Assembly (NCBI GenBank): GCA_004431415.1
Contig: QPMI01000395.1
Coordinates: 124,001 to 188,000, forward strand
Length of the DNA stretch: 64,000 nucleotides
Reading direction: 5' to 3'
Source of the DNA: Cyanophora paradoxa
Taxonomy: Eukaryota > Glaucocystophyceae > Cyanophorales > Cyanophoraceae
The notes below the pieces were generated by a model. The model had not been told where the DNA came from. It worked only from the letters and a program-made list of their open reading frames with translations, and searched no databases. A program made the position numbers and the translations under genes. Below are positions 22,801 through 34,116 of this stretch, piece by piece (positions within the stretch are counted from its first letter, which is position 1; each line of letters opens with the position of its first letter).

Positions 22801-25800
22801 TACCCCCCCCTTAGTGCCCGGGGTGCTGCTGGTGGAGGACGTGGAGGAGCTCCTCCGCAACGCGCCCCCGGAGCTCACCGCCAAGGTCCGCCCCGCCGGG
22901 ACGCGTTGCCACCCCCGCCCCGTCCCCGATGCGGTGGCGTGGGATTGGAGGGCCCTCCCGCCCCGCCCCGCCCCGCTGAGGCGGCGGCGGCAGTTCGCGT
23001 GCATGCGGACCAAGTCGACGATGAGCGCCCTCTGCGTCTTCTCCGGCACCTACGTCGGTCCGCGCCGCCGCTTCTTCCTCCTTCTCGAGCCCCCCAGGCT
23101 AGCCCGCCCGCGGCAGGGTACATCGGGGTGGAGCGGGTGACGTCGCGCGCGGGGTGGCGCCTGGAGGAGGACGGCGAGCTCCTCCGCCGCGTCGCCGAGG
23201 CCTTCGCCGCCGTGCGCTCGGGTCGCCGCCGTGGAGCTCGAGGACCTAGGCTAGCGAGAAATGGCTCTTGATATAGCCCGCGTAGACCGGGACGCCCCCG
23301 CTTCCGCTTTCCAACTGAACGTTCGAACGTTCGTCTGATGCGCCCGCAGGCGCTGGCGCACGCGCGCCTCTTCGCCTCGCACCGCGAGCAGGAGAAGGCC
23401 CTCCGGGTGCGAACGGAGCCGAGCCAAAGCGGCCCGGCCCGCCGCCCCGCGGGCCCGGCCGCTGAGAAACAAGGCGGGGCGCAGCGGCAGCTGCGGGACA
23501 AGGACCTCCTCGCCCGCGTCACCCGCTCCCTCCTCGCCGACCAGGCCCGCCCCCCCGCCCGCCCCCCTCCCTTAAACAGAGAAGAGACTAGAGAGGGCCT
23601 ACTTGGGAGGCCTGAGCTCCGGCCTCCTCCCCTCCATCCCGACGACCCAACTGGTCGCCCCGCCCAACCTGCGATGACGCCGCCCGCCGGGCAGGTGGAC
23701 GAGACGCTGGAGCAGCTGCTCTCGCGAGGCGCCGAGGTCATCGGCGGCGCCCTCTCCGCCCAGCGCGTCTGGTGCGCACTCATCCGCCGGAGCCGAGGGA
23801 GGAGCGAGGGGCTTGGCGTGAAGTCCACGCGTCCCGCTCTTTCTTCGCGTCTGAATTAAGCTCTAGCACAGAGGCGCAAACTTAGCGCTTAGCTCAAGAG
23901 CCGCGGGTTCTTTTCTCGCCTCGCGCCTGATCGCGCGCGTGCGCGCGCACCGGCAGCCTCTGGGAGTGCTCGAGCGGCGCTGGGGGCGCGGGGGCGGGCC
24001 CCCCCGGAGCCTCCACCCCAGCCTTCGTGTGGTCCGCCGGGTCCGCCGGGCCCGACGGGTCAGCTGAGTCCGCCGGATCCGACGCGGTGCGCGCGGCCCC
24101 TCCCTTGAGCTCCCCGCCCGCCCCTTCACGCGAGCGACACGGCCCCGCGCGCAGGGCGCCGGCGCCGCCTCCCCCTCCGCCTCCCCCTCCTCCTCGGGGC
24201 TCGCCGGCCTCCTCGCGGGGGGCCCCGCCGAGCGCGCCCGCGTCTTCGCCGCCATGGACCAGAGCCCCGGTCCGCTTTCTCCCTTAAGCTTCCGCCCTTA
24301 AGCCCCTCGAGCCCTTACGCTTCCGCCCCCGCAGAGGGCGTGCTGGCCGTGCCCGACGTCGCCGCCTTCCTCGCCGAGGCCGCCGCCGCCGGACCCGCCT
24401 CCGATGATGCCGCCGCCCCCGGGCCCGAGGCCCGCCCGCCCGCCCGCCCGCCCCTTTAACTCGTCGCCCCTCACTTCTCGCGGGCAGGCCCCCCCCGGGG
24501 CGCGGGCGGCCTCCTCGATGGCCACCCGCGCCTACTTCCAGGGCGCCGTCCAGGGTACCCCCGCCCCGCCCGCCCCGCCCCGCCCCGCCCCGCCACGAAG
24601 GGCGCCCCGCCCCGCGCCGCGCCCCGCGCCGCCGCTGAGGGGCGGCCCTCGGCCCCGCCTCAGGGGTGGTGGTGGTGGAGATGCCGGGGGAGGCGGTGCA
24701 GTGGAGCCGCGAGGACGCCCTCCTCCTCCGCCAGGCGAGCCCGGGAGGGGGGGTACAGGGGAGGAGGAGATAGAAGCTGCGAGCCAGCCCGCTGCAGAAG
24801 TAGGAGGGGTAGAAGGGGCGGGGGAGCTGAGCTGTGCGGGGCAGGCGGCGGACCAGATGGGCGTCGCGATCGCGCACGCGCGCCTCGTCGGGCGCTACCG
24901 CGAGCAGGTGGGGCCCGACCCGGCTGTGCCTTCGCGCCTGGAGCGGGCCCTCACGGGCGCGCCTCATCAGAACGCGGAGCTGCAGCGGCAGCTGACGCAC
25001 TCGTCGCTGCTGCAGGCCATCACCCGCGAGATCCACCAGGCGCCCGCCCTCGGCCCCTCGCCCTTCCCTCCCTTCTCCCCCCGGGCCCCCCACTCACCGG
25101 CCCCCAGGTCCTGGGCGTGCGGGAGGTCTTTGCGACCTCTTGCAACCTCGTCCGCCAGGTGCCCGCCCGCCCGCCCGGCGCCGACCCGAGGCCCGCTCTC
25201 CTCCTCCGCAGCCGGGCCCGGTCCGACCCGCCCGCCCTCCCGCTCCCCCGCAGGCCTTCGCCGCCTCGCGCGTCCGCATCACCTGCCTCGACGGTGAGGC
25301 GCCGCCCGCCCGCCCCGCCCGCCCCGCCCCGCCCCGCCCCGCCCGCCCCGCCGCGTGGCCCGGCGGCCCCTCACTCACGGGCGCCCCGCCGCCCCCGCCG
25401 CCGCCTGCAGAGCCGTCGCTGGACGCCGTGTCGCTGGACCCGGCGCTGGCGCCCCCCGCGGGGGACCCCCGCCGCGGCTCGGCCGCCGCCGAGTACGACA
25501 AGCGCTTCGCCGGTCGGCCCCTCCCCCGCCCCCGCCCCCGCCCGCCTCTTCGTCTCTGCCTGACGCCCCGGCCCCGCGCCTGCGCCTCCCCTCAGAGCTC
25601 TCGCTGGAGGCCGTATCGGCGATCGCCGAGGCCGCCGGGCCCGCGCCCGCGCCCGGGGCCCCCCGCCACATCCGTCCGCCCCTTCCCGGCCCGAGAGCCT
25701 TCTGGGCGTCCGCCATCCCAGGAGCTGAGCGCGGGCGGGGGCAGCGGCGGCGTGGGGCGAGGCGGCGAGCGCGAAGGACCCGATCGCCTCGTGGCGCCAG

Positions 25801-27855
25801 CTCCTCCTCAACAGTGCGCGCGGCCCGGGCCCGCCCCGCCCCGCGTCCTCGTCGCCTCCTTCCTCTGACGGCCCCGCCCCCGGCCCCGCGCAGGCGGGCG
25901 CGACGTCCTCGCCATCAACGACGTCCACGACGTGCGCCCCGCCCCGCCCCGCCCCGCCCCGCCCCGCCCCGCCCTCCCCGGGGCCCCCGGGCGAGCCGGC
26001 CCCGCCTGAGCGGCGCCCTCGCGCGCGCCGGCAGCCGCGGGAGCTGCAGCGGCTGGGGATCCCCCTGGACCACGGCTTCTTCGAGCAGCTCCGCCGCAAG
26101 TCCGACCTCACCGGCATCAAGTCCGCCCCGCCCCCAGCCCGGAGCCCGTCTCTGCCCCTCACCGCCTTCCAGGAGCATGATGGTGGCCGTGACGACCTTC
26201 CAGGGCAAGCGCACCGGTGCGCCCCGCCCCGCCCCGCCCCGCCCCTTTGCTGCCCCCCGCTCTCCGCCTCTGACCTGGGGCGGCAGGGGTGATCTCGGTG
26301 TCGCAGCTGGACCGGCGCCGCGCCTGGCACCCCGACGAGCTCCGCCTCCTCCAGACCGTCGCCGAGCAGGCGCCCCCGCCCCGCCCCGGCGTCGAGCCCC
26401 GCGCCAAGGGAAAGCTGAGGGGCGGCCCGCGGGGGCAGATCGGGGTGGCCATCGCGCAGTCGCGCCTCCTCTCGAGCGAGAAGGAGCAGCGCGAGCTCCT
26501 CGCCTCCCAGGCGCGCGGGGCCCTCCCGGGGTTCATTCACGGAATCTATTTATAGCTAACCGGGGGCGCCCCCCTCAGAACGCGGCGCTGGAGGAGGCGC
26601 GGCGGGAGGCGGACGCGGCGAGCCGCTCCAAGTCCCAGTTCCTCGCCATGGTCCGCCCGCCCCGCCCCCGAGGCGAGGGCGGAGCCCGACGCCTGCCCCG
26701 CGCCCCGCCGCAGGTCTCGCACGAGGTCCGGACGCCCATGAACGCCATCCTCGTGCGCCCCGCCCCCCGCCCCGCCCCGCCGCCTTCTGAGCCCCGCCGC
26801 CCCGCCGCCTTCGTTCGCAGAACATGGCCGACTTCCTGCTGGTCCCCCGCCCCAACCCCGCCCACCAGCCCCCCTTGAGCTCGCTCCGGGCATGCGCAGG
26901 ACACGGAGCTGACGGAGTCGCAGCGCGACTTCTGCGCCACCATCCAGGTGAGGGCGGGCGGGGCCCGGGGCGGGCGGGGCGGGAGCCCGGGGGGGCCCCG
27001 CCCACCGCCCCCCCCGCAGAACTCGTCGACGGCGCTGCTGAACATCCTGCGGGACATCCTCGACACCTCGCGCCTCGAGTTCAACAAGGCCCGCCGCCCC
27101 CGCCCCGCCCCGCCCCGCAAGCAAGGCTTTGCGAGGCTCCAACGGGGGCCGCGCAGGTCGAGATCCGGCCGGCCCCGCTCGCCCTCCCGGGCCTCGTCGA
27201 GCAGGTGCGAACGAAGAGCCGGGGGCTCGGCCGCGGGCGCCCGAACCCCAACCGACGCCTCCGCTCGCAGGTGGTGGACCTGATGGGCCCCTCGGCCGCC
27301 CAGAAGGGCCTCGAGTGCGCTGCGCCGCCCCGAGCGCCGCCCAGGCTTTGCCCTCGAATCTAGAGCTGGGCGCTCGAGCTCTAGCTAGCCATCTATCTAG
27401 CAATCTAGAGCCGGGCGCTCGAGCTAGCTATCTGTGCAGCGCCGCCGCTTACGCGCCGGGGCGGGCGGGCGCAGCCTGAGCTGGCACATCGCGCGGGGCT
27501 GCCCCCGGACGCTGCACGCCGACGGGCCGCGCCTGAACCAGATCCTCGTCAACCTCCTCGGCAACGCCATCAAGGCGAGCCTGACCGATCTGAGCCGATC
27601 TGATCCGATCTGATCTGAGCCGATATGGTCTGAGCCGATCTCCCCCCCCCCCGCAGTTCACGTCGAAGGGGGAGATCAGCGTGCGGGTGTACACGGCGCC
27701 GGCGCCGCCCCCGGGGACCCGCGAGGGCCTCGCGGCCGGGGCCGGCGGCGGCGGGGCCGGCGGGGGCGAGGCGGGGCCCGCGGAGGCCGCCCAGGGCGAG
27801 GGCGGCGCCGCCGGCTCCTCCAGCCAAGCCGAGGCCAAGCCTGAGGCGCTGGCGC

Positions 27856-27888
<33 letters not shown>

Positions 27889-30800
27889 AGGGCGGGGGAG
27901 CGCTCTCCGAGTGGCTCCTCTTCGAGGTGCGAGCGAAGGCGGGGGCGCGCCCCCTCCGGGCCCTGACGGGGCCGGGGGCAGATCCGGGACACGGGGATCG
28001 GGATCTCTCGGGAGGGCCAGCAGCGTCTCTTCTCCTGGTTCTACCAGGTGCCCCCGCGCGCCCGAGGGCCCCGCCAGAGGAGCCGGAGAGGGCCGGAGAG
28101 GGCCTATCCCGCGAGGCGACCGCTCGCTTGCGGCTCGCGCCTCACGGGCGGGGCGGGGGCAGGTGGACAGCTCGCACTCGCGGCAGTACGCGGGGACGGG
28201 CCTCGGCCTCTTCATCTCGCGCAAGCTCGCCCTCCTCATGGGCGGCGACCTCACCGTCCGCTCCGAAGAGGTCCGCGGGGCCGGCGGGCCCCGCCCCGCC
28301 CCGCCCGTCCCGTCCCGTCCCGGCCGACGCGGCCGCAGGGTGCGGGGTCAACGTTCGTGCTGGCGCTGCCGCTCGCGGGCCTCCTCCTCGACGAGCCCTC
28401 CCCCGCCCGCGTGCGACCGCCGAGAGAAGAAGGAGGCGAGCCGCCGCCGGCTGAGGCGCCCCGCCCCGCAGACCGGCTCGGGCCCCTCCTCCGCCTCGAG
28501 CTCGCGGGGCGGGATGGAGGCGGCGTGGCGGGCGGCCCCCGTGGGGCTCGTCGGCCGCACCGTCGCCATCTGGTCTCGCTCCGCCGTCACCCGCGTGCGC
28601 GGCCGCCCCGGCAGTCAGACCCTAGATGACTAGGGGAGCCCGCGCCTCACTCGGGGCGGGCGGGGCGGGGCAGGACCTGCTGCGGGAGGCGCTGGAGGAC
28701 GCGGGGGCCGCCGTCCGCGAGATCCCCGCGCCCCCCGCCCGCCCCACCCGCAGGGCCCGCCCGCCCCCCTCCCTCCCTCTCCTTCCTGCCCGGAAACCGA
28801 AGCCGTCTCCCCCGCAGGGCGCGCGGCCGCCCGAGCTCGAGATCGCGTCCCCCTACGGCGACGAGGAGGAGGACGAGGCGGAGGCGGATGCGCGGGGCGC
28901 CGGCGCCGAAGAGGAGGAGGAGGAGGAGGAGGACCGCTCGCCGCCGCCCTCGGACGAGGCCCGCGCCCCTCCCGAGTACTGCACTGCACTGTACGGCGCG
29001 CTGAGGCGCCCCCCTCGCCCGCGCAGGAGCCGGAGGGCGGGGCGGGTCCGGAGCTCTGGCTGGGGCCGGGGCCGGCGGGGGCCAAGGCGGACGCCATCGT
29101 ATGGGACGTCGGCGCCCTCTCCGCCGCCCCCTCCCTCGACCCCCAGGTCCCGTACCCCCCCGGCCCCGCCCGGCCCTTCTCCCCCTCCCTTCCCGGATGC
29201 GCCCTCGTCTTAGACCGCGAAGAGAAAACGAAAGAGACTGCCTGCCGCGCGGAGTTCTCCCCTCGAGCTCGCTGCGCGCCCCTGGCCCAGCTTGACGCCG
29301 CGCGCCCCCACAGATCCCGCGAATGGCGGAGCGGGCGGGGATCCCCTGCGTCGCCCTCGCCCCGCGGGGCTACCCCTGCCTCGGAGTCGTCGTCCAGGTC
29401 CGCCTGTACCCCCCCCTCCCCCCATCCGGGCCCTGCCTGAGCGCCTCGCGTGCCGCGCGCAGTCGTGCTCGGCGGTCGTCTCGAAGCCGGTCAAGCCTCG
29501 CGCCCTTCTCGACACACTCGAGAAGGCCCGCCCGCGCGCCTCCTCCAGCACCCTCTGATTCAGAGTCCTCTCGCCTCACCGGGCGGTGTTGCTGGCGCGC
29601 AGGCGCTGGCGCACGGGCCGGGGCCGGTGCCGGGCCTGCTGGGGTCCGGCCTGGGGGGCCTGCTGGGGCCCGGCCTCGGCATGGGCTCCCGCTCCGCCTC
29701 CGCCTCCTCCGCCCTCTGCGACCTCGACCGTGCGGCCCCCGCCCCGCCCCGCCCCGCCCCGCCCCGCCCTTGCTCACTCGGGCGCGCAGAGGCGGCGCTG
29801 CAGCTGCCGCAGCTGCGGAGCCCGCGGGCGAGCGTCGCCTCGGCGCCCTCGGCCCTCTCCTACGCCTTCGAGCGCCTCCACGCCGCCGCGCCCCGCCCCA
29901 CCCGCGTGCGCCGGTGCAAGAGAGCTGCCGGCGCCCGCCCCTGACGCTACGGGCGGCAGGCTGGCGGCCGGCGTGTCGGCCTCGTTCGCGCCGCACAACG
30001 TGCTCGCGGCGGGGTGGCCGGGGCGCGCCCCCCGCGCTCCCCGGCCTCGGGCTCCCGCTCGGGCTCCGCCTGCAGCTCGCCCCTGGGGAGCCCGCGCCCG
30101 GCCCGGGCCCGGGCCCCGCCGCCAGCCCGCCGCCGCCCCGCCGGCCCCGCCCGGCCTCTCCAACTCGCTCGTCCCGCCCGTCTCCGCCCTCGGCCTCGCC
30201 CCGGCGGCCCCGCCCCCGCCCCGCGCCGGCGCCCTCGCCCAAGGCGGCGGCGGGGGCGGCGCCCATCCGCGTGCTGGTGGCAGAGGACGTGGCCGTCAAC
30301 GTCAAGATCCTCCTCCTCATGCTCCAGGTCCGGGGCGGGCGAGGGCGGGGGCCGGGGCCGGGGCCGGGGCGGGCCGCGCCGACGTGCACGCCCCCGCAGA
30401 AGCGGGGCTACCCCTCTGCCGACGTGGTGCCGAACGGGCTGGAGGCGGTGCGGGCGGTGCGCGGGGCGGCCGCCGCCGGGCCCCTACGACTGCCTCCTCC
30501 TCGACATCATGATGTGCGCCCGCCCGGGGCCGGGGCGGGCCGGGGCCGGCCGGGCCGGGGCCTAGAGGGGGCGTGCAGGGCCCGCCCCGCGCCGCCCGCG
30601 CCGCTCAGGGCGGGCGGCGGGGGCAGGCCGGTGATGGACGGGCTGACGGCGGCGCGGCGCATCGCGGAGGAGGTCCCCCGCGCCCAGCGGCCCTACATCA
30701 TCGGTCCGCCCGCCCCCTCGGGACCCCGCCATCTCCGATCGCCGCTGACGGGGCGCGGCAGCGCTCACGGCGAACGCGATGCAGGGGGACCGCGAGGCGG

Positions 30801-31021
30801 CCCTCGCCGCCGGCATGCACGACTACATCCCCAGTGCGCCCCCCGCCCGCCCGCTCTTGCGCCCGGGTCGCCCCCGGCCCCGAGCTCGGGCGGCAGAGCC
30901 GGTGCGGCCCGACGTGCTGGTGGCCGCCCTCGAGCGCTGCCGCGCCGCCCTCGCCCGCGGCGGCCTCGCCGGGCGCCCCGAGGCCCCCGCCCAGCCCGGC
31001 CCCGGCCCCGGCGCGAAGTAG
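19875..31021 (+). CDS. Multi-GAF hybrid histidine kinase with two receiver domains
   Basis: Cytosolic-type hybrid sensor kinase spread over more than 40 short exons. Start ATG 19875 ([18 protein letters not shown]); exon 1 ends at 20002 and exon 2 begins at 20078. About six GAF-like segments follow at roughly 20.1-20.5, 20.6-21.2, 21.3-21.8, 22.0-23.4, 23.5-24.9 and 25.0-26.5 kb. Their typical C-terminal strand-helix signatures include [25 protein letters not shown] and [19 protein letters not shown]. Coiled-coil linkers then lead to HisKA, HATPase_c, a degenerate receiver and a full receiver ending at TAG 31019-31021. The core resembles plant/algal ethylene-receptor-like kinases ([20 protein letters not shown]). 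No membrane segments were seen, so a soluble sensor is inferred. The ligand is unknown; GAF domains can bind cyclic nucleotides, haem or bilins, and I could not assign a chromophore cysteine with confidence. Base use is extremely GC-rich. Individual exon limits in the GAF region are approximate. Confidence 0.9.
26579..26752 (+). other. HisKA phospho-acceptor region of the hybrid kinase
   Basis: Two exons, 26579-26650 (ending SKSQFLAM) and 26714-26752 ([13 protein letters not shown]), join in phase 0 to give the H-box. The phospho-acceptor histidine codon is 26720-26722. The second exon is only 39 nt. Helix 2 continues in the exons that follow with [11 protein letters not shown] and [16 protein letters not shown]. 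Confidence 0.93.
27475..28390 (+). other. HATPase_c catalytic domain of the hybrid kinase
   Basis: Exons 27475-27574 (N-box: [14 protein letters not shown]), 27657-27926, 27982-28047 (G1-box: [19 protein letters not shown]), 28163-28270 (G2-box: [20 protein letters not shown]) and 28339 onward ([13 protein letters not shown]). All ATP-binding motifs are intact. An Ala/Gly/Glu-rich insertion of about 65 residues lies between the N-box strand (GEISVRVY) and the G1-box. Confidence 0.93.
27575..27656 (+). other. GC-AG intron inside the N-box
   Basis: The coding sequence NAIK must join FTSKGEIS. The exon ends AAG and the intron starts GCGAGC, with no GT nearby; it ends CCCGCAG. The interior is a run of GATCTGAGCC-like repeats. 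This is a non-canonical GC donor. Confidence 0.8.
28530..29560 (+). other. First receiver domain, probably degenerate
   Basis: [14 protein letters not shown] joins [17 protein letters not shown] across an intron at about 28592-28673. Then come an acidic insert (poly-Glu near 28900), [14 protein letters not shown] (aspartate in the strand-3 position), [19 protein letters not shown] and [14 protein letters not shown] (the lysine-proline motif). The acidic pair after strand 1 is replaced by WSRS, as in pseudo-receivers of some ethylene- and cytokinin-type kinases. Confidence 0.7.
30265..31021 (+). other. Second receiver domain, complete
   Basis: Exons read [20 protein letters not shown], then [17 protein letters not shown], then [10 protein letters not shown] joined to [15 protein letters not shown], then [19 protein letters not shown], then DYIP joined to [15 protein letters not shown]. 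The phospho-acceptor aspartate codon is 30503-30505. The conserved lysine is created exactly at the splice junction ending at 30896. All receiver residues are present. Confidence 0.93.
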
Positions 31022-31528
31022 GCCGGCCGGCCTCCCCCTCCCCCCCCGTGCGGGGCGGCGGCCATAAGAAAAAGTAATTGAAAAAACCGCCGAGCAGAAT
31101 TCGAACTTCAGCCTTTCTAATGCTTCGAATTCATGATCAAGGCTTCCTGGTACGGTCCGAAGCTCATGATCAGCTGCGCTTGTACACGTGGCCCAGTACT
31201 ATTGGGGGGCTGGCATTGCTGAGCGCGCTATAGCTAGTAGGCTACATAGCTATAGCTATAGCTACATAGCTAGCTCTAATTATAACTGCTGGCGCGCGCC
31301 GGCGGCGCCCGCGGTCGGGGGCCCCTCGCAAATTGCGCTTGCCCGCCGCGGCCTCAGTTTCGGGTCTCCCATTTCGCCGCGGAAATAAACCGAGTCCCGT
31401 CCCGGTTTTTTGTATGGGCCAGTTCGCAACACAATTGGGCGCCGCCATAGTAAAAACCGGGAAAATTCCCGGTTTTTTGGGTAACGCGGTCGAATCTCGG
31501 GGGGTCCGCTTTCCCGAGAAACTCGGGG
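31022..31528. other. Spacer with inverted AAAACCGGGA/CCCGGTTTT words
   Basis: Contains TATAGCTATAGCTA repeats near 31250. From 31380 there is a segment with CCCGTCCCGGTTTTTT, AAAAACCGGGAAAATTCCCGGTTTTTTG and CTCGGGGGGTCCGCTTTCCCGAGAAACTCGGGGG, which looks like an inserted element abutting the start of the next coding region. Confidence 0.45.
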
Positions 31529-33775
31529 GTGGCTGGAGGCGACCTGGGAAACGTGTACATGTGGGACTTCACTTCGCCGAACAACCAAGTTTTCCTGTGC
31601 GCAGACCTGTCCACAACGAATTATTCGTATCCAGCTACTTCGATTGCTGCCTTTAACGACATGAAACTTGGCGTCACTCTCGTTGCATGTGGACAGGATT
31701 CGGGCTTTGTGGTTTTCCTGACAAGTAACTATATATACAGCTTGAACAGCTCTAGCTTCATACGAGCAGTCGACATGGGCAGCGGCACTCCGGTCCGCGC
31801 CCTCGAGTTTTACTTCGACGGAAGTCTTCTCTTTTCCGCCTCTGATGACGGGTGAACGTGATCTGATTGGAAAATGATCTGGGGTACCTGGTCTGATTGA
31901 CCAATTTCAGATACGTCCGAATCGCGACGGTCGACGACGGCGTGATTCAGGCAGTGCTCACTTCAGTAGGCTATCGCCCAATTTTCTCGATAGCAGTGTC
32001 GACGCATCCCCTGTTCTTTTATCTAATCGCTGGCGGGGCTCAAGGAGACCTGCGCTTTTGGACCGTGGACTCTAAAATCCTTCCCAAGAACCTGACGTCT
32101 GCCGTTTGGATTCCCACCGATTTGACCGGCCAGCCAAACACAACTGACGCCCAAGTCAAGGCGCTGGCTCTATCTCCAACGGACGATTACTTCGCGGCAG
32201 TCGTCCGTACGATGTTGGACACATTCCCACTCTGGCAAGTAACGCTTCCGGCGACCCCTCTCCCGCGCCCGGCAACTTGGCCTCCCACCACCGCGTACAA
32301 TTACACATACGGCGATTGTTACATCAGCCCGTTGCCGACGTGGCACACTGAAACTACCCAGAACGTAACATTCCAGAGCTCCATAATGACCCTGGCCCTT
32401 TGTAGAGACCTGGCCATAACGCATCCGGCGGGACCCTTCCGCTACTTTGGAGTCTCGGTCTGTCATTTAATTTGTCTCAATCGCATGTGACTGAATATTT
32501 TTAATGCTGCCTTTGCACATGTACACATGTACAGAATGGTGACACCTGCTCCGTGCGTATTTTACACATTATAATAAGCGATCTTTGTAGAGTATATTGA
32601 AGTCGACGCTGCTTGTTGCAGTTTGGGCACTGGTTGGTGTTTACGACCGGAACATCAGTATCCGTAGCAGGCGGAGTGGAATGCGCATTCCCATGCGCAG
32701 GGTCACCTACAGCTACCGAAAAATGCGGCAGCGGGCCGCCTCTTAGTGCCAAAATTACGATGGCCGTTTATTCTATCGACGTGCCGTCCAGGAACAACAG
32801 TTTGCCGCCCGGGGCTACGCTTCTGAGTTACAACTTCACGTACACCGGATGTTTCAACGATCCGGATCAGGGGACCGCGCTGGGCGTCCCAGATGTACAT
32901 GTGTTTCGGAATCAAGTCGCGAACATAAATATGATGACCGCGGAGTACTGCGGGAATCTGGCTGCGAACTTGCTTGGCGGACCCTACAGCTTTTTTGGCA
33001 TAAGCATGGAACAGGCTTCTGAGTGCTACGTGCGCTAGGAGCTTTGTGCGCGATCGTGCTTCTGGTTAACGGCGCGGCGCCGCACAGGTCGGCGATTTCA
33101 AGAAGTACGTACCGTTCAAGGCACCAGACGCATGGTGTGATTGGGTTTGCCAAGGAAACGCAAGTCAATTTTGCGGATCGCAGTTCTACCTCTCCGTTTA
33201 CAAGCTGGCGTGGGTTATCCAGCCGCCCGGGACGCCGGGCCCCCCTCCGACCCCAACACCCAGTCCCTCCGCGATCGCGACCCCTACTCCGTTAATGTTG
33301 CCGTCGCCTTCTGCGAGCCCCAGGACCACACCCACGCCGACCGCAACCGCAACGCCCTCGCCTACCGCACTACCCACTCCGGATCCACCCGCCGTCGTCA
33401 CTCCCGCGCCGCTTGTCATCGTCTACACGTCCCCTGTCGCGAGCTCTGTCGTCGGCGTCGGGCAGGAGCTCGTCGTCCAGTACAGCTTCGCGTCCGTTTT
33501 CGCCTCGGACACTGAAGTCCTCCTCGTGGACGCCTTGTCCTCGACCGTAAGACACCCCCGCACGCTGCATCCATATGCATGCTTCTCGTGACCGATGATC
33601 GTTTAATATGTTTGCAGCTCCTCATATCGGGGCAGCCCATCTATGTCGGCGGCGGGTCGTTCCGCGTTGCAATCCCCCCCGCCGCTCCTGCGGGCAGATA
33701 CGTAGTGCGAATCCGCGTCGTTTCCCTCGCGAGCTCTGTCGACTCTCCGAGCTTCAGGTCCGTATTCCTTGCAAA
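31529..33775 (+). CDS. Secreted/surface protein: WD-like segment, two WSC domains, Pro-rich linker, Kre9-like module
   Basis: Exons: from about 31529 to 31853 (GNVYMWDF, LLFSASDDG); about 31912-32458 (WD-like GDLRFWTVDSK, then YTYGDCYISPL and AGPFRYFGVS); about 32536-32553 (NGDTCS); about 32623-33029 (CAFPCAGSPTATEKCGSG completes WSC1; YTGCFNDPDQG starts WSC2); about 33089-33547 (WCDWVCQGNASQFCGS completes WSC2); and 33619 onward. WSC is a cysteine-rich carbohydrate-binding domain of cell surfaces. A Pro/Ser/Thr-rich linker follows (PTPTPSPSAIATPTP). A beta module (YTSPVASSVVGVGQELVVQY; AGRYVVRIRVVSL; SPSF) then matches the Kre9/Knh1-like Ser/Thr-rich family. No signal peptide or convincing start is visible, so the 5' end is probably missing or disrupted by the element at 31.38-31.53 kb. 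The end after 33757 is uncertain. Base composition is less GC-rich than the upstream kinase. Confidence 0.75.
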
Positions 33776-33892
33776 CAAGATGCACGATGCGATGCCACCA
33801 ACATTTGCCGCGGAGTGCTGGCGCGTGCTTTACGCAGCCTTTGAAAAGAAAGCACTGTGCGGATCGATTGAGGTCTCTCTTCTAAATGTTAA

Positions 33893-34075
33893 ATGCCTAT
33901 CAGTCTAAGAAAAGAGGAAGCCAAGAGACACGATGCGGCTTGCATTCGAAATAAATATAAGAGGCGGAGCGAGAATGCCTATGATGCCTATCAGTCTAAG
34001 AAAAAGCTTAAGAGGAAGCCACGAGACACGATTCTGCTTGCATTCACAATAAATAAGAGGCGGTGCGAGGAATGC
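33893..34075. repeat. Tandem duplication, 91-bp period
   Basis: ATGCCTATCAGTCTAAGAAA, GAGGAAGCC, GAGACACGAT and CTTGCATTC occur twice, from 33893 and from 33984, with small differences. It lies in the tail-to-tail interval between the two surface-protein genes. Confidence 0.85.
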
Positions 34076-34116
34076 CCTCGAGACGTCTTCACTCGTGCTG
34101 CAAGCAGCAGAGGAAA

